DNA of 64,000 nucleotides from a candidate division WOR-3 bacterium (lineage in GTDB: Bacteria > Hydrothermota > Tepidihabitantia > Tepidihabitantales > Tepidihabitantaceae), in assembly GCA_013177935.1 (NCBI GenBank), contig JABLXZ010000001.1:161794-225793 (forward strand), written 5' to 3'. A program made the translations under genes and the position numbers. Below the pieces are notes generated by a model. It saw nothing but the letters and a program-made list of their open reading frames with translations. It was not told the origin of the DNA and made no database searches. Each line of letters starts with the position of its first letter. The first letter of the stretch is position 1. Below are positions 53,997 through 63,410 of this stretch, piece after piece.

Positions 53997-54992
53997 ATGA
54001 TGAGTAAAACAAGAGAGATGAAGAAAATCCTTGTTACCGGTGCCGTAGGTCAGATTGGTTCGGAACTGACCCTGGCACTGAGGGAACGCTATGGTGCGGA
54101 AAATGTTATCGCCACGGGCAGAAAGACCCAGCCCAGTAAGGAGTTGCTGGAGTCCGGTCCATTTTATTTCATCGATGTGGCGAAGCGAGAGACGATTGAG
54201 GAGGTTGTTAAGAAGCACAATATAGATACCATTTTCCATCTGGCGGCGATTCTTTCTGCTGCCGGCGAGAAAAACCCGCAACTGGCGTGGGATGTTAATA
54301 TCAACGGGCTTTACAATGTCCTGGAAGTGGCGCGGGAGCACAATATGGCACGGGTGATTGTGCCCAGTTCAATCGCGGTCTTTGGACCGGAAACCCCGCG
54401 GCAGAATACACCTAACGAGACGATTCTCAAGCCGCGCACGATGTACGGTATTACCAAAGTGGCAGGAGAGTTGTTAGGTGATTACTATTTCCGCCGGTTC
54501 GGGCTTGATGTGCGCGGGTTACGCTATCCCGGCATTATCTCCAATGTTACCCTACCGGGTGGTGGAACTACCGACTATGCGGTGGAAATTTTCTATGCGG
54601 CGATTAAGTTTAAGCGCTATAAATGTTTCCTGCGTGCCGATACCCGATTGCCAATGATGTATATGCCGGACTGTATCAAGTCGACGATTATGCTTGCTGA
54701 GGCGCCGGTGGAAAAGTTAAAGCATCACTGCGACTTTAATGTTACGGCGATGAGTTTCTCCGCCGAAGAACTGGCGGCAGAGATTAAGCGTTACATTCCG
54801 GAGTTCGAGATTACCTATGAACCGGATTTCCGGCAGGCGATTGCTGACTCCTGGCCCGAATCAATTGACGATTCCGCGGCACGAGAGGAGTGGGGCTGGA
54901 AACCGGATTACGACCTAAAGGCAATGGTCAAAGATATGCTGGAGGTTTTAGGTAAGCGGCATCAGGAAGGGAAACTGGGCTGGCCGCAATAG
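53997..54992 (+). CDS. tdh: SDR-type L-threonine 3-dehydrogenase
   Basis: 331 residues. Oxidises L-threonine to 2-amino-3-ketobutyrate with NAD, the first step of threonine breakdown to glycine and acetyl-CoA. It has the Rossmann loop GAVGQIG (15-21), NVNINGLYN-like region, SSIAVFGP, Y150xxxK154 in YGITK, and the subgroup signatures LRYPGIIS, PGGGTTDYAVEIFYAA and MMYMPDC. These match the short-chain TDH group of Flavobacterium and Thermoplasma, not the zinc medium-chain enzyme. Tandem ATGs at 53997 and 54000 after AAAGGAG. It begins a run with folE2 and an amidotransferase. Confidence 0.9.
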   Translation: MMSKTREMKKILVTGAVGQIGSELTLALRERYGAENVIATGRKTQPSKELLESGPFYFIDVAKRETIEEVVKKHNIDTIFHLAAILSAAGEKNPQLAWDVNINGLYNVLEVAREHNMARVIVPSSIAVFGPETPRQNTPNETILKPRTMYGITKVAGELLGDYYFRRFGLDVRGLRYPGIISNVTLPGGGTTDYAVEIFYAAIKFKRYKCFLRADTRLPMMYMPDCIKSTIMLAEAPVEKLKHHCDFNVTAMSFSAEELAAEIKRYIPEFEITYEPDFRQAIADSWPESIDDSAAREEWGWKPDYDLKAMVKDMLEVLGKRHQEGKLGWPQ

Positions 54993-55012
54993 AGCGGCAG
55001 TATGGTTGAGTA

Positions 55013-55786
55013 ATGGACGACCTGCGCGGGCGAACGCCCGAATCTTCGGTGCCGATTGACAAGGTTGGTGTCAAGGGGTTACGGTACCCGATTGTTCTCC
55101 TTGACAAGGCACACCGGCAGCAGCATACAATTGCTACTATCAGTATGTTTGTTGACCTGCCGCGCGGTCAGCGGGGCACCTATATGGGGCGGTTTGTCGA
55201 GGTGTTGAATCGTCATCACCGCGAGATTGATGTGCACAAAATCGGTACGATTCTTAAGGAAATGCGGGAGGTACTCGGTGCCAGTTCGGCTCATCTTGAG
55301 ATGGAGTTTCCCTATTTCGTGGAGAAGCAGGCACCGGTTTCGGGCGCCCGGGCGCAGATGGATTACCGTTGCTGGATAAACGCCAGTCTGAAAGACAAGT
55401 TCCGATTACGGCTGGGAGTGGCGGTGCCGGTTACAACCCTTTGTCCCTGTTCTAAGGAGATGGTTGGTAAAGGAGGACATAATCAACGCGCTGAGATTAG
55501 AGCGGTGGTTGAGTTTAAGGGTTTTCTCTGGCTGGAAGATTTAATCGACCTGCTTGAGGAGTGCGGTTCCAGCGAGGTATATGCGCTTCTGGAACGGGAG
55601 GATGAAAGGCATCTAACCAACCAGGCGTATGAGAATCCGGTGTTTGTGGAAGATGTCGTACGCCGCGTTGCCCAGCGGTTGAATGAACACCCTTTGATTA
55701 CCGGTTATGAGGTGGAGGTGGAGAGTTTTGAGTCGATTCATCATCACGAAGCATATGCGTGTATCAGCCGGTTTTGTGATGAATGA
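55013..55786 (+). CDS. folE2: GTP cyclohydrolase FolE2
   Basis: 257 residues. Alternative, zinc-independent-type GTP cyclohydrolase I (old DUF198), making dihydroneopterin triphosphate for folate and sometimes queuosine. Signatures: SMFVDLPRGQRGTYMGRF, TLCPCSKEM with metal-site cysteines C144 and C146, GHNQRA, and ESIHHHEAYA near the C-terminus. Starts 20 bases after tdh and overlaps the amidotransferase gene by 4 bases. No standard folE is in the window; folD (16315) uses the folate made from its product. Confidence 0.95.
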   Translation: MDDLRGRTPESSVPIDKVGVKGLRYPIVLLDKAHRQQHTIATISMFVDLPRGQRGTYMGRFVEVLNRHHREIDVHKIGTILKEMREVLGASSAHLEMEFPYFVEKQAPVSGARAQMDYRCWINASLKDKFRLRLGVAVPVTTLCPCSKEMVGKGGHNQRAEIRAVVEFKGFLWLEDLIDLLEECGSSEVYALLEREDERHLTNQAYENPVFVEDVVRRVAQRLNEHPLITGYEVEVESFESIHHHEAYACISRFCDE

Positions 55787-56370
55787 GAACATTACTGGTT
55801 AACTGTTACAAGGAAAAGCCCGAAACAAGAATGCCTTTTTACCGCGCGCTCTGCGCACGGTATTCAAAGGTTGCGGAAATCGTGATATCCGAACTCAAGC
55901 CCGATTACAATCTGAACGGTGTTGATGCGGTTGTTTTCTCCGGTTCGCAATGGATGCTTTCGGAGCAGGAGCTACCATCAGAAGTAGTTGAGTTTGTACG
56001 TGGTTTAAAACTGCCAACGCTCGGAATCTGTTTTGGACATCAGTTACTTGCCCGTTCTTTCGGAGCAGAGGTTAAAAAAGGTAACATCTTGATTGAGCGC
56101 GACGAAAAAATTAAAGTCGTCAGGGAGTGGGAGATTTTTTTCGGGCTTTTTCCAGAAACAACAATGCGCGAGAGCCATCAGGAGTTTGTGACCCCGGAGT
56201 CGATTGTGAAAACTGGCTGGGAGATTGGCGCGATTTCTGAATCGTGTCCGGTGGAGGCAATACGCCACCCAGAATTGCCACTTTTCGGTGTTCAATTTCA
56301 TCCGGAAAGGTCGGGTGAAAATGGCGCGAAACTATTTGAAAACTTCTTTTTGAGGGTAGTGCGAAGGTAG
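55783..56370 (+). CDS. Class I glutamine amidotransferase-like protein
   Basis: 195 residues with a complete GATase-I triad: C83 in GICFGHQ, H173 and E175 in VQFHPERS. The form resembles the GMP synthase amidotransferase subunit (GuaA-N) but lacks a fused synthetase domain. Single-domain relatives include YvdE-like or gamma-glutamyl hydrolase-type proteins. It follows folE2 with a 4-base overlap, so it may act on a pterin, folate polyglutamate or purine derivative; this is inference. No signal peptide, so cytoplasmic. Confidence 0.85.
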   Translation: MRTLLVNCYKEKPETRMPFYRALCARYSKVAEIVISELKPDYNLNGVDAVVFSGSQWMLSEQELPSEVVEFVRGLKLPTLGICFGHQLLARSFGAEVKKGNILIERDEKIKVVREWEIFFGLFPETTMRESHQEFVTPESIVKTGWEIGAISESCPVEAIRHPELPLFGVQFHPERSGENGAKLFENFFLRVVRR

Positions 56371-56505
56371 ATGTTTTAAGCCGTTAATCTTAGAAGAATA
56401 TACAATTTGTAACAAAATGTTGTAACACTTAATATAAAGGCAACTTGTCTTTCTATATTCCCCAAATAATCTGGTTAATAATGGCGTAGTTTGGTTATGC
56501 CTTGA

Positions 56506-57684
56506 CTATACCTGGTCAAGCGCCTGTTTCAGGTCGTTGATGAGGTCCTGGGCGTCTTCAATGCCTATTGAGAGCCGAATTAAGCCGTCGGTAATGCCTG
56601 CCTGTTTTCTAATCTCGGCTGGCATTGAGGCATGGGTCATTGATGCCGGGTGCTGAATTAAGCTTTCGACACCACCCAGGCTAACGGCAAGCAGGAAAAG
56701 TTTTGTCGCGTTTAACAAACGGCGAGCCGCTTCAAAACCGCCTTTGAGTTCAAAACTTATCAACCCACCAGGGCCAGACATCTGTTTTCGGGCGATGTTG
56801 TACTGGGGATGGCTGGCAAGTCCGGGAAAACGAATCCATTCAACTTTGGGGTGTTTTTCCAGAAATTCGGCGACGCGTTGACCGTTTTCGCAGTGGCGTG
56901 CCATTCTCAGGGCAAGGGTTTTTATTCCTCGTAAAACAAGAAACGCCTCAAAGGGCGCAAGTACGCCACCAAAGTGATTGAGCGTCTTGCGGAGTAGGTC
57001 ATAATGTTTTTCATCTTTGACAACAATTGCTCCGCCGACAACATCGGCGTGGCCATTGAGAAATTTTGTCATTGAGTGAACAACGATATCAGCGCCCAGT
57101 TTTAATGGTTGCTGGAGAACCGGACTGGCAAAGGTGTTGTCAACCGCAAGCAGGGCATCTTTTTTGTGGCAGATATCGGCAATGGCAGCGATGTCGGAAA
57201 CAACGAGCGTAGGGTTACCCGGGGTTTCAATAAACACCAGGCGGGTTTCGGGTCGGAAGGCTTGCGCAACCGCGTTGAGGTCTGATGAGTCAACAAAGGT
57301 TGATTTTATCCCGAACCGGCTGAAGTAGTTTTGAATCAATGTTGCGGTTGGTCCGTAAACCGATTCGGAGCAGATGATGTGGTCGCCACTGGTAAGTAAA
57401 CCACCAATTAAGGTTTGAATTGCTGCCATTCCTGAAGCGGTGGCAAGCGATTTTTTACCTTGTTCAAGGCGGGCAAGACAGTCTTCAAGGAGTTCGACCG
57501 TTGGATTGAGCATGCGCGAGTATATGTAACCCGTAGTTTTGCCCGCAAACAGGTCCGCGCCCTGCTCGAAATCCTTAAAGCGAAAGGTTGATGTGGCATA
57601 AATCGGACAGACAACCGGACCGGGTGCGGTTTCGGGTGAACTGGCATGAACGCAGATTGTTTTGATGTCAAGGTTTTTATTCAT
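56506..57684 (-). CDS. Cys/Met metabolism PLP-dependent enzyme (cystathionine gamma-synthase/lyase type)
   Basis: 392 residues, fold type I, trans-sulfuration family. PLP lysine K207 lies in HSMTKFLNGHADVVGG. SRMLNPTVELLE and ASGMAAI flank the cofactor site, and YGPT (110-113) sits where methionine gamma-lyase has Tyr-x-Cys. Here that Cys is Pro, so cystathionine gamma-synthase, gamma-lyase or O-acetylhomoserine sulfhydrylase fit better. The motifs do not separate these. Strong AAAGGAG ribosome binding site before the ATG. Monocistronic and divergent from DUF3108. Confidence 0.9.
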   Translation of the reverse strand: MNKNLDIKTICVHASSPETAPGPVVCPIYATSTFRFKDFEQGADLFAGKTTGYIYSRMLNPTVELLEDCLARLEQGKKSLATASGMAAIQTLIGGLLTSGDHIICSESVYGPTATLIQNYFSRFGIKSTFVDSSDLNAVAQAFRPETRLVFIETPGNPTLVVSDIAAIADICHKKDALLAVDNTFASPVLQQPLKLGADIVVHSMTKFLNGHADVVGGAIVVKDEKHYDLLRKTLNHFGGVLAPFEAFLVLRGIKTLALRMARHCENGQRVAEFLEKHPKVEWIRFPGLASHPQYNIARKQMSGPGGLISFELKGGFEAARRLLNATKLFLLAVSLGGVESLIQHPASMTHASMPAEIRKQAGITDGLIRLSIGIEDAQDLINDLKQALDQV

Positions 57685-57746
57685 CGTTTGACTCCTTTCC
57701 CATTAACGATGCCGGGAAATTTTTATTTGTCAACAGATTCTTATCC

Positions 57747-57774
57747 TTGACTTGTTAGTGAGGATTTTTATTAT
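57747..57774 (+). promoter_or_regulatory. DUF3108 gene promoter, leaderless type
   Basis: TTGACT (57747-57752), 16-base spacer, TATTAT (57769-57774), 5 bases to the GTG at 57780; no ribosome binding site. Confidence 0.65.
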
Positions 57775-57779
57775 TCGCA

Positions 57780-58442
57780 GTGGTGCTTGCGGTTTTGCTC
57801 CTGGTGCTATCAACCGGTACGGAACGGCTGGAGTATGAAATTAAGTACGGTCCGGTTGTGCTCGGGTCAATGGTTATGGAGTATCAGCCTTTAGACAGTA
57901 GCGGCGCGGATTCGTTGTCGCATATAAAGGCACAGGTTGAGATTGACCGGGCACTTTCGTTAGTTTTCTGGGCAAATTATCAACTGGAAAGCTGGTGTCG
58001 CAAGGATGATAAAGTTACGGTGCGTTCTTATAAAAAGACCCGGGAGAGGAATTACAAGGCTGAATGGTGGGCAGATTACTTTCCCGAACAGGGTTTTGTC
58101 CGCTACTCGGATGGCGTTCGGTTTCCTTTAAGCGACTCAGCCCGGGATATGCTTTCTTTGTGGTTTTATCTCCGGAGTTTGCGCTGGAGTGAGGGCGATA
58201 GCCGGATTGTAAATGCCCATATTGACCGGCGTAACTGGCGAATATGTTTTGTTGTAAACGGGACACAGTATGTGAAAACACCGCTGGGCGGATTTAACTG
58301 TTTGGTAATATCGCCCCGAACGCAGGGTCCGTTGGGAGCAGTTTTTCTTTCTCAGGACAAAAGGAGACTGCCAGTCGTGATTCGCACCCGAATCGGCGGG
58401 TTTACCGTAAGCGCGTATTTGAAAAGTATTGGCAGGAGGTAA
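57780..58442 (+). CDS. DUF3108-family exported protein
   Basis: 220 residues with an N-terminal hydrophobic signal (about 1-13, very short). The core matches DUF3108: LEYEIKYGPVVLGSM, DDKVTVRSYKKTRERNYKAEW, and a C-terminal TPLGGFNCLVISPRT. The family is periplasmic or outer-membrane associated and beta-rich, with unknown function. Start GTG at 57780, 5 bases after a -10 element. It is immediately followed by manC (1-base gap), as often seen with sugar-nucleotide genes in related genomes, which hints at an envelope role. Confidence 0.85.
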   Translation: MVLAVLLLVLSTGTERLEYEIKYGPVVLGSMVMEYQPLDSSGADSLSHIKAQVEIDRALSLVFWANYQLESWCRKDDKVTVRSYKKTRERNYKAEWWADYFPEQGFVRYSDGVRFPLSDSARDMLSLWFYLRSLRWSEGDSRIVNAHIDRRNWRICFVVNGTQYVKTPLGGFNCLVISPRTQGPLGAVFLSQDKRRLPVVIRTRIGGFTVSAYLKSIGRR

Positions 58443-58443
58443 G

Positions 58444-59517
58444 ATGGGTACTTACGCGGTAATTTTGTGTGGTGGTAAAGGCGAACGGTTCTGGCCCAAG
58501 AGCCGGGTCGATTTGCCCAAGCAGTTTATGGTGCTTTTCGGTAATCGTTCAATGGTGCGGGCAACAAGTGAAAGAATAAAAAAGGTTTGTCCGCTGGAAA
58601 GGCAGTTTTTCGTTAGCGGCGAACGGTTTGCGGCGCTGTTGAAGAAGGAACTACCGGTTAAAAAGGCGAACCTGCTGCTGGAGCCCGTAGGTAAAAATAC
58701 CGCGCCGGCAATTGGTTTTGCGGCAACGGCAATCACCAGTTTCGACCCGAATGGGGTGATGGTGGTTTTACCGGCGGACCATTTGATTGCAAATCAGGCG
58801 TCGTTTCTCAGGTCGGTTAAACTGGCGGTCAAGGCGGCACAGCAGGGCTATCTCGTGACATTTGGTATTATGCCTGCGCGACCGGACACGGGTTATGGGT
58901 ATATTCATTTTGGCAAACAGGTGATGAAGGATGCCGGCGGGTCTGTCCATCAGGTAATTGCCTTTAAGGAAAAACCGGATGCACGGACGGCACGGAAATA
59001 TGTGAGCAGCGGCGAGTATCTCTGGAATTCCGGAATGTTTGTGTGGCGGGTGGATGTGATTCTTGATGCGTTTAAGCGATATATGCCCGACTTTTACCAG
59101 GCGTTGCTCCAGTTCAAGAGACGCTGGACAGCCGGAGATAAGGAACAGGCGGTAAAGCAACTTTACAAGCGAGCGCCTTCAATTTCGATTGACTATGCAA
59201 TAATGGAGCGAGCCGAAAATGTGGCGGTTGTTAAAGCGGAATTTGACTGGGATGATGTAGGGTCGTGGCAGGCGCTTGAGCGGCATTTTCCAAAAGATGA
59301 AAATGGTAATGTTGCGGTTGGGTTGTGGTTCCAAAAAGACAGCAAAAACTGCATCGTATATTCCGATGAAGGAGTCGTTGCTGGTCTTGGTATCAATGAT
59401 CTGGTTATTGTCCGGTCCGGTGATGCGGTGTTAGTGGCGCGTCGGGATGCGCTGGATGGTTTGAAACAACTCCTCAGCGAAATCGGTAAGAATGAAAAAG
59501 GAAAAAGGTTCCTATGA
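58444..59517 (+). CDS. manC: Mannose-1-phosphate guanylyltransferase
   Basis: 357 residues from the ATG at 58444, which follows AGGAGGTAAG (a frame open from 58429 precedes the site). Makes GDP-mannose from mannose-1-phosphate and GTP. Motifs: GGKGERFWPKSR and PKQF at the nucleotide site, VLPADHLI, FKEKPD, NSGMFVW and the metal site EFDWDDVGSW. The short form lacks the phosphomannose isomerase domain. The ATG of rdgB overlaps its stop by 4 bases. Confidence 0.93.
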   Translation: MGTYAVILCGGKGERFWPKSRVDLPKQFMVLFGNRSMVRATSERIKKVCPLERQFFVSGERFAALLKKELPVKKANLLLEPVGKNTAPAIGFAATAITSFDPNGVMVVLPADHLIANQASFLRSVKLAVKAAQQGYLVTFGIMPARPDTGYGYIHFGKQVMKDAGGSVHQVIAFKEKPDARTARKYVSSGEYLWNSGMFVWRVDVILDAFKRYMPDFYQALLQFKRRWTAGDKEQAVKQLYKRAPSISIDYAIMERAENVAVVKAEFDWDDVGSWQALERHFPKDENGNVAVGLWFQKDSKNCIVYSDEGVVAGLGINDLVIVRSGDAVLVARRDALDGLKQLLSEIGKNEKGKRFL

Positions 59518-60107
59518 AGTTGCTTTTTGCAACTCGTAATCAGGGGAAGTTTCGAGAGGTAAAATATCTGTGCGAACAAGCCGGCTTGGAGGCAATCAGT
59601 CTTAACGACATCGGCTTGGATTTGTCAGTTAAGGAAGATGGCGAAACCTTCGCGGCGAATGCTTACAAAAAGGCACGCGCCGCATTTGAGTTGACCAAGA
59701 TGTGGGTCTTGGGCGAGGATTCGGGACTTGAGGTAGATGCGCTGGGTGGGAAACCAGGGATAATGTCGGCACGATTCGGTGGGGAGGGAGCGACCGATTT
59801 AGAACGCAATCAGCGACTGCTGGAGATGATTATTGCGGTGCCGTACGAGAAACGCACTGCTCGTTTCCGGTGTGTAATGTGTCTGATTAGCCCGCAAGGA
59901 GAAGAAAAATTTTTTGAGGGGGTGTGTGAGGGTAAAATCGCCCATACGATTCGCGGTATTACCGGGTTTGGCTATGACCCGATATTTATTCCGGAAGGTT
60001 ACGGTTTTACCTTTGCCGAATTGGGGTGGGCAGTGAAGAATGAAATTAGCCATCGCGCCCGAGCGCTTCGTCAAGTCATCGAGTATCTGAAGAGTATTAA
60101 CGGGTAA
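59514..60107 (+). CDS. rdgB: XTP/dITP pyrophosphatase (RdgB/HAM1)
   Basis: 197 residues. Cleaves non-canonical purine nucleoside triphosphates such as ITP and XTP to monophosphates. Signatures: FATRNQGKFREV at the N-terminus, GEDSGLEVDALGGKPGIMSARF, GFGYDPIF, and SHRARAL at the end. All key residues for metal and base binding appear intact. Overlaps manC by 4 bases. A promoter for the next tRNAs lies just downstream. Confidence 0.96.
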   Translation: MKLLFATRNQGKFREVKYLCEQAGLEAISLNDIGLDLSVKEDGETFAANAYKKARAAFELTKMWVLGEDSGLEVDALGGKPGIMSARFGGEGATDLERNQRLLEMIIAVPYEKRTARFRCVMCLISPQGEEKFFEGVCEGKIAHTIRGITGFGYDPIFIPEGYGFTFAELGWAVKNEISHRARALRQVIEYLKSING

Positions 60108-60124
60108 GAGTGTCAGGTTTACAA

Positions 60125-60153
60125 TTGACAAAACTAACGGATTGGTTTATAGT
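60125..60153 (+). promoter_or_regulatory. Promoter of tRNA-Pro/tRNA-Arg
   Basis: TTGACA (60125-60130), 17-base spacer, TATAGT (60148-60153), 8 bases before tRNA-Pro. Near-consensus. Confidence 0.8.
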
Positions 60154-60160
60154 TTTACCA

Positions 60161-60234
60161 CGGGGAGTAGCGCAGCTGGTTAGCGCACCACGCTTGGGAC
60201 GTGGGGGTCGCCCGTTCAAATCGGGTCTCCCCGA
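60161..60234 (+). tRNA. tRNA-Pro (anticodon TGG)
   Basis: Acceptor CGGGGAG (60161-60167) with CTCCCCG (60227-60233), anticodon arm CCACG-CTTGGGA-CGTGG with anticodon TGG, T-loop TTCAAAT, discriminator A. CCA not encoded. Confidence 0.95.
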
Positions 60235-60235
60235 T

Positions 60236-60309
60236 GCGCCTGTAGCTCAGCTGGATAGAGCATCGGATTTCTAATCCGATGGCCGGGGGTTCGAATCCCT
60301 CCAGGCGCG
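60236..60309 (+). tRNA. tRNA-Arg (anticodon TCT)
   Basis: Acceptor GCGCCTG (60236-60242) with CAGGCGC (60302-60308), anticodon arm TCGGA-TTTCTAA-TCCGA with anticodon TCT, T-arm GGGGGTTCGAATCCC, discriminator G. One base separates it from tRNA-Pro, so the two are co-transcribed. Confidence 0.95.
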
Positions 60310-60359
60310 CTTATTTCTTGCCGGTTATTCTAATTGTTTGAGGCTTCCAATTTTGTAGT

Positions 60360-61502
60360 TTATGCAAGGAGATTCCGGGCGATAACAATCCGCTGAATCT
60401 CGGATGTGCCTTCGTAAATCTCCATACACTTGGCATCGCGGTAATGGCGTTCGACCGGATACTCCTTGGTGTAACCGTATCCCCCGAGAATCTGAACCGC
60501 TTCTCGAGTAACTTCCACTGCGGTCGTTGCGGCAAAAAGTTTCGCCATCGCCGCTTCCTGACTGAAGCGCGGTTTGCCAGCATCTTTCTGAAATGCCGCA
60601 TAGTAAACCAGGAGTCGAGAGGCCGCGATTTTGGTTGCCATTTCGGCAAGTTTTGCCTGAATCATTTCAAATTCGCAGATGGGTTTACCAAACTGTTTTC
60701 GTTCTTTGGAGTAGGCGAGCGCCTTTTCAAAAGCCGCTTGGGCGATCCCGACCGCCTGGGCGCCGATGTCGATTCTTGAGACATCAAGGGTACCCAGCGC
60801 CACTTTAAAGCCGGCGTTGAGTTCACCGAGGACATTTTCTTTTGGGACCTCACAGTCTTCGAATATGAGTTCACAGTTGGCAGTTGCCCGGAGTCCCAAG
60901 AGGTCCTCGTGTTTTCCAAGCGAAAAGCCCGGGAAAGAACGTTCAACCAAGAATGCGGTTATGCCTTTACTGCCAAGTTCCGGTGCGGTTTTCGCAAAGA
61001 CGATGAAGATTTGGGCAGCGCCAGCGTTGGTGATGAATCGCTTGGAGCCGTTGAGGATATATTTATCTCCTTTTAGCACCGCTTTTGTCTCCATCGAAGC
61101 CGGGTCACTGCCGGCATTGGCTTCGGTTAAACCGAATGCGCCAAGCATTTCGCCGGTAGCCATGCGGGGGAGATACTTTTGTTTGAGTTCTTCACTTCCC
61201 CAGTTCACGATGGGCCAGGCAACAAGAGTGTTGTGAACAGCGGTGATGACACCGGTGGAGGCGCAACCCCGGGAGATTTCTTCAATCGCAATCGCGAGCG
61301 AGACAAAGTCAAACTTATTGCCACCGTACTGTTCGGGAATGGTCATCCCCAGAAGCCCGAGTTCTGCCAGTTTCTTTATCGTCTCGTGTGGAAATTCGGC
61401 GCTGGCATCAAGTTGGGCTGCCTTGGGTTCAAGTTCGTTAGTTGCGAAGTCGCGCACCATATTGCGTAACATTATCTGGTCTTCGGTTAAATTAAACTCC
61501 AT
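60360..61502 (-). CDS. Acyl-CoA dehydrogenase (second of pair)
   Basis: 380-residue FAD enzyme of the short/medium-chain type; oxidises acyl-CoA at the alpha-beta bond. It has [18 protein letters not shown] (first family signature), the IFIVFAKT sheet domain and the C-terminal signature [19 protein letters not shown]. Catalytic Glu E364 lies in YEGTSEIQ. Electron acceptor would be ETF, not in the window. Follows the first dehydrogenase by 9 bases. The Glu position fits butyryl- or glutaryl-type groups, but chain length is not readable. Confidence 0.95.
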   Translation of the reverse strand: MEFNLTEDQIMLRNMVRDFATNELEPKAAQLDASAEFPHETIKKLAELGLLGMTIPEQYGGNKFDFVSLAIAIEEISRGCASTGVITAVHNTLVAWPIVNWGSEELKQKYLPRMATGEMLGAFGLTEANAGSDPASMETKAVLKGDKYILNGSKRFITNAGAAQIFIVFAKTAPELGSKGITAFLVERSFPGFSLGKHEDLLGLRATANCELIFEDCEVPKENVLGELNAGFKVALGTLDVSRIDIGAQAVGIAQAAFEKALAYSKERKQFGKPICEFEMIQAKLAEMATKIAASRLLVYYAAFQKDAGKPRFSQEAAMAKLFAATTAVEVTREAVQILGGYGYTKEYPVERHYRDAKCMEIYEGTSEIQRIVIARNLLA

Positions 61503-61511
61503 CTGTTCCTC

Positions 61512-62630
61512 CTATACTTCTTTTAATACCTCTTTGGCAATTATTAACCGCATTATTTCGGATGTGCCTTCACCGATTTCGCCTAGTTTGGCATCCCGGT
61601 ACACCCGATTTAAATTCATCTCCTGGGTCAGAGCCGGGAAACCAATGGTAGCGATTGCGGTGTTGACCGCACGCATCGCCACTTCCGAAGCAAAAAGTTT
61701 GGCAAAGGCGCACTGTTTATCCGCCCGGACCCCGGCATCTTTGATTAATGCGGCATCGTAAACGAGGAGTCGTGCCGCTTCAACCTCCATTGCAGTATCA
61801 GCGAGCGCTTTTGCCGCCTGCTGGGACAGTTCACGGCTTTTTGCCCAACCGATTAAGGCATCAAGCGCACTCTGTGCCATTCCGAGACAGAAGGCACCGA
61901 TTGAGATTCGGCCGCCGTCGAGAGTTTCCATAAATATCCGATAGCCATCGTACTCTTTACCCAGGATGTTTTCCTCAGGCACAAACAGGTCTTCAAACGC
62001 CAGTTCAACGGTATTTGAGCCCCGCAAGCCCATTTTATTCTCTTCTTTGGCAACGGTGAAGCCACGGGATTTAGTTTCTACGATGAAGCAGGTGATACCT
62101 TTGCGGCCCAATTTACGGTCAAGGGTTGCGGCAACGACAACCGTGCCAGCAAAGGCAGCATTGGTGATAAACCTTTTTGAACCGTTGATGATATACCCCT
62201 TTTCAGTTTTTCGGGCACTGGTTTCGATACTCGCGGCGTCACTGCCGGCGTTGGGTTCGGTCAGTCCGAAGGCGCCGAGGTATTCGCCACGGGCGAGCGG
62301 CGGAATAAACTTTTTCTTCTGCTCCTCAGTGCCAAATTTGTAAATAGGATATGTGCCCAGAGATGTGTGAGCGGCAAGGGTGAGGCCAGTTGCGGCGCAG
62401 ACGCGGGACACTTCCTCAACTGCAATTGCATAGGATAGATAGTCAAGGCCCATTCCACCCAGTTCTTTGGGCCAGGGGATGCCAAGGTAGCCAGCTGATG
62501 CCAGGGTTTGGATGTTTTCCTGAACAAATTTGCCGCTGGTATCATACTCTTTTGCCCGGGGTGCGATTACCGACTGCGCCAGTTGCCGGATTTCCTTTTG
62601 AAACTTTTGGTGGTTGTTTGAAAGAATCAA
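61512..62630 (-). CDS. Acyl-CoA dehydrogenase (first of pair)
   Basis: 372-residue paralogue of the downstream gene. Signatures: AFGLTEPNAGSDAASIET, ITCFIVETKSRGF, and a C-terminal RDAKLGEIGEGTSEIMR with catalytic Glu E354. The signature GGYGY of the other enzyme reads ATIGFP here, so the two have diverged and probably differ in substrate. The start is 15 bases after the CoA-transferase beta gene. Together they suggest a fermentative acyl-CoA pathway or amino-acid degradation. Confidence 0.95.
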   Translation of the reverse strand: MILSNNHQKFQKEIRQLAQSVIAPRAKEYDTSGKFVQENIQTLASAGYLGIPWPKELGGMGLDYLSYAIAVEEVSRVCAATGLTLAAHTSLGTYPIYKFGTEEQKKKFIPPLARGEYLGAFGLTEPNAGSDAASIETSARKTEKGYIINGSKRFITNAAFAGTVVVAATLDRKLGRKGITCFIVETKSRGFTVAKEENKMGLRGSNTVELAFEDLFVPEENILGKEYDGYRIFMETLDGGRISIGAFCLGMAQSALDALIGWAKSRELSQQAAKALADTAMEVEAARLLVYDAALIKDAGVRADKQCAFAKLFASEVAMRAVNTAIATIGFPALTQEMNLNRVYRDAKLGEIGEGTSEIMRLIIAKEVLKEV

Positions 62631-62645
62631 TGCCGGCTTCCTTTC

Positions 62646-63410
62646 TTAAATATAATAATGGTCCGGGTCAACTTCTTCCCGCAGAATCCGTAACTGTTCG
62701 TCGGTAGGTTCGGGATTGGTGATAAGATGGTCGGCAACGAGCAGTTCAAAGCCGGTATTTTGTTTTACCTGCTCGACAGTAACATTCGGGTTCAGTCCAA
62801 TCAGGCGCATGCGTTTGGACTCCGGCTCAAAGTCAAGAAGGGCAAGGCTGGTCACGACGCGATAGGGTCCGGTATTCGGTGGCAATCCGGCTTTTTCCCG
62901 TGCCCCCGGACCGGTAAGATATCCCGGAGTAGTTAGAAAATCAACTTTCGGAACGAAACGCCGGGTGTCATGTTGACGAACAATGATGATATTTTTCCAG
63001 CAATGGGAGCCGACATCGTTAGCACCACCTGAACCAGGAAGGCGTACCTTTGGTGGCCAGTAGGGACCGATTATTGTGGTATTCAGATTTCCATACATAT
63101 CAATCTGCGCCGCACCGAGAAAGCCGTATTCAATAAAACCGCGTTGGGCAGTTTCCATAATGTCACAAATGCCTGAGGCAGCAACCGCTTTGTGAAAGGT
63201 TCGTGATTCACCAACCGCAAGGGGGAGTCGTTCCAGTGAGGCGCCGGTTCCGCCGAACTCAAATACCGCCACTAAGTTCGGGGCGTGCGTCTTTTTTGCC
63301 AGAGCGGCAGCAAGCATCGGTATCCCGGTACCGATAAAGGCGGTTGCACCGTCTTCCATCAGGCTGGCAGCGAGGCAGATGAGAAATTCAGTTTCATTGT
63401 ATCTCGCCAT
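62646..63410 (-). CDS. CoA-transferase family I, beta subunit (glutaconate CoA-transferase-like)
   Basis: 254 residues. Family I CoA-transferases move CoA between acids through a glutamyl-CoA intermediate. The likely catalytic Glu is E51 in VFEFGGTGAS, at the position of GctB E54. Other features: an N-terminal GATAFIGTGIPMLAA phosphate-like loop and GSGGANDVGSHCWKNIII. It overlaps the alpha subunit by one base (TAATG). Closest to GctB-like subunits of glutaconate or 3-oxoacid transferases; substrate not assigned. Confidence 0.9.
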   Translation of the reverse strand: MARYNETEFLICLAASLMEDGATAFIGTGIPMLAAALAKKTHAPNLVAVFEFGGTGASLERLPLAVGESRTFHKAVAASGICDIMETAQRGFIEYGFLGAAQIDMYGNLNTTIIGPYWPPKVRLPGSGGANDVGSHCWKNIIIVRQHDTRRFVPKVDFLTTPGYLTGPGAREKAGLPPNTGPYRVVTSLALLDFEPESKRMRLIGLNPNVTVEQVKQNTGFELLVADHLITNPEPTDEQLRILREEVDPDHYYI

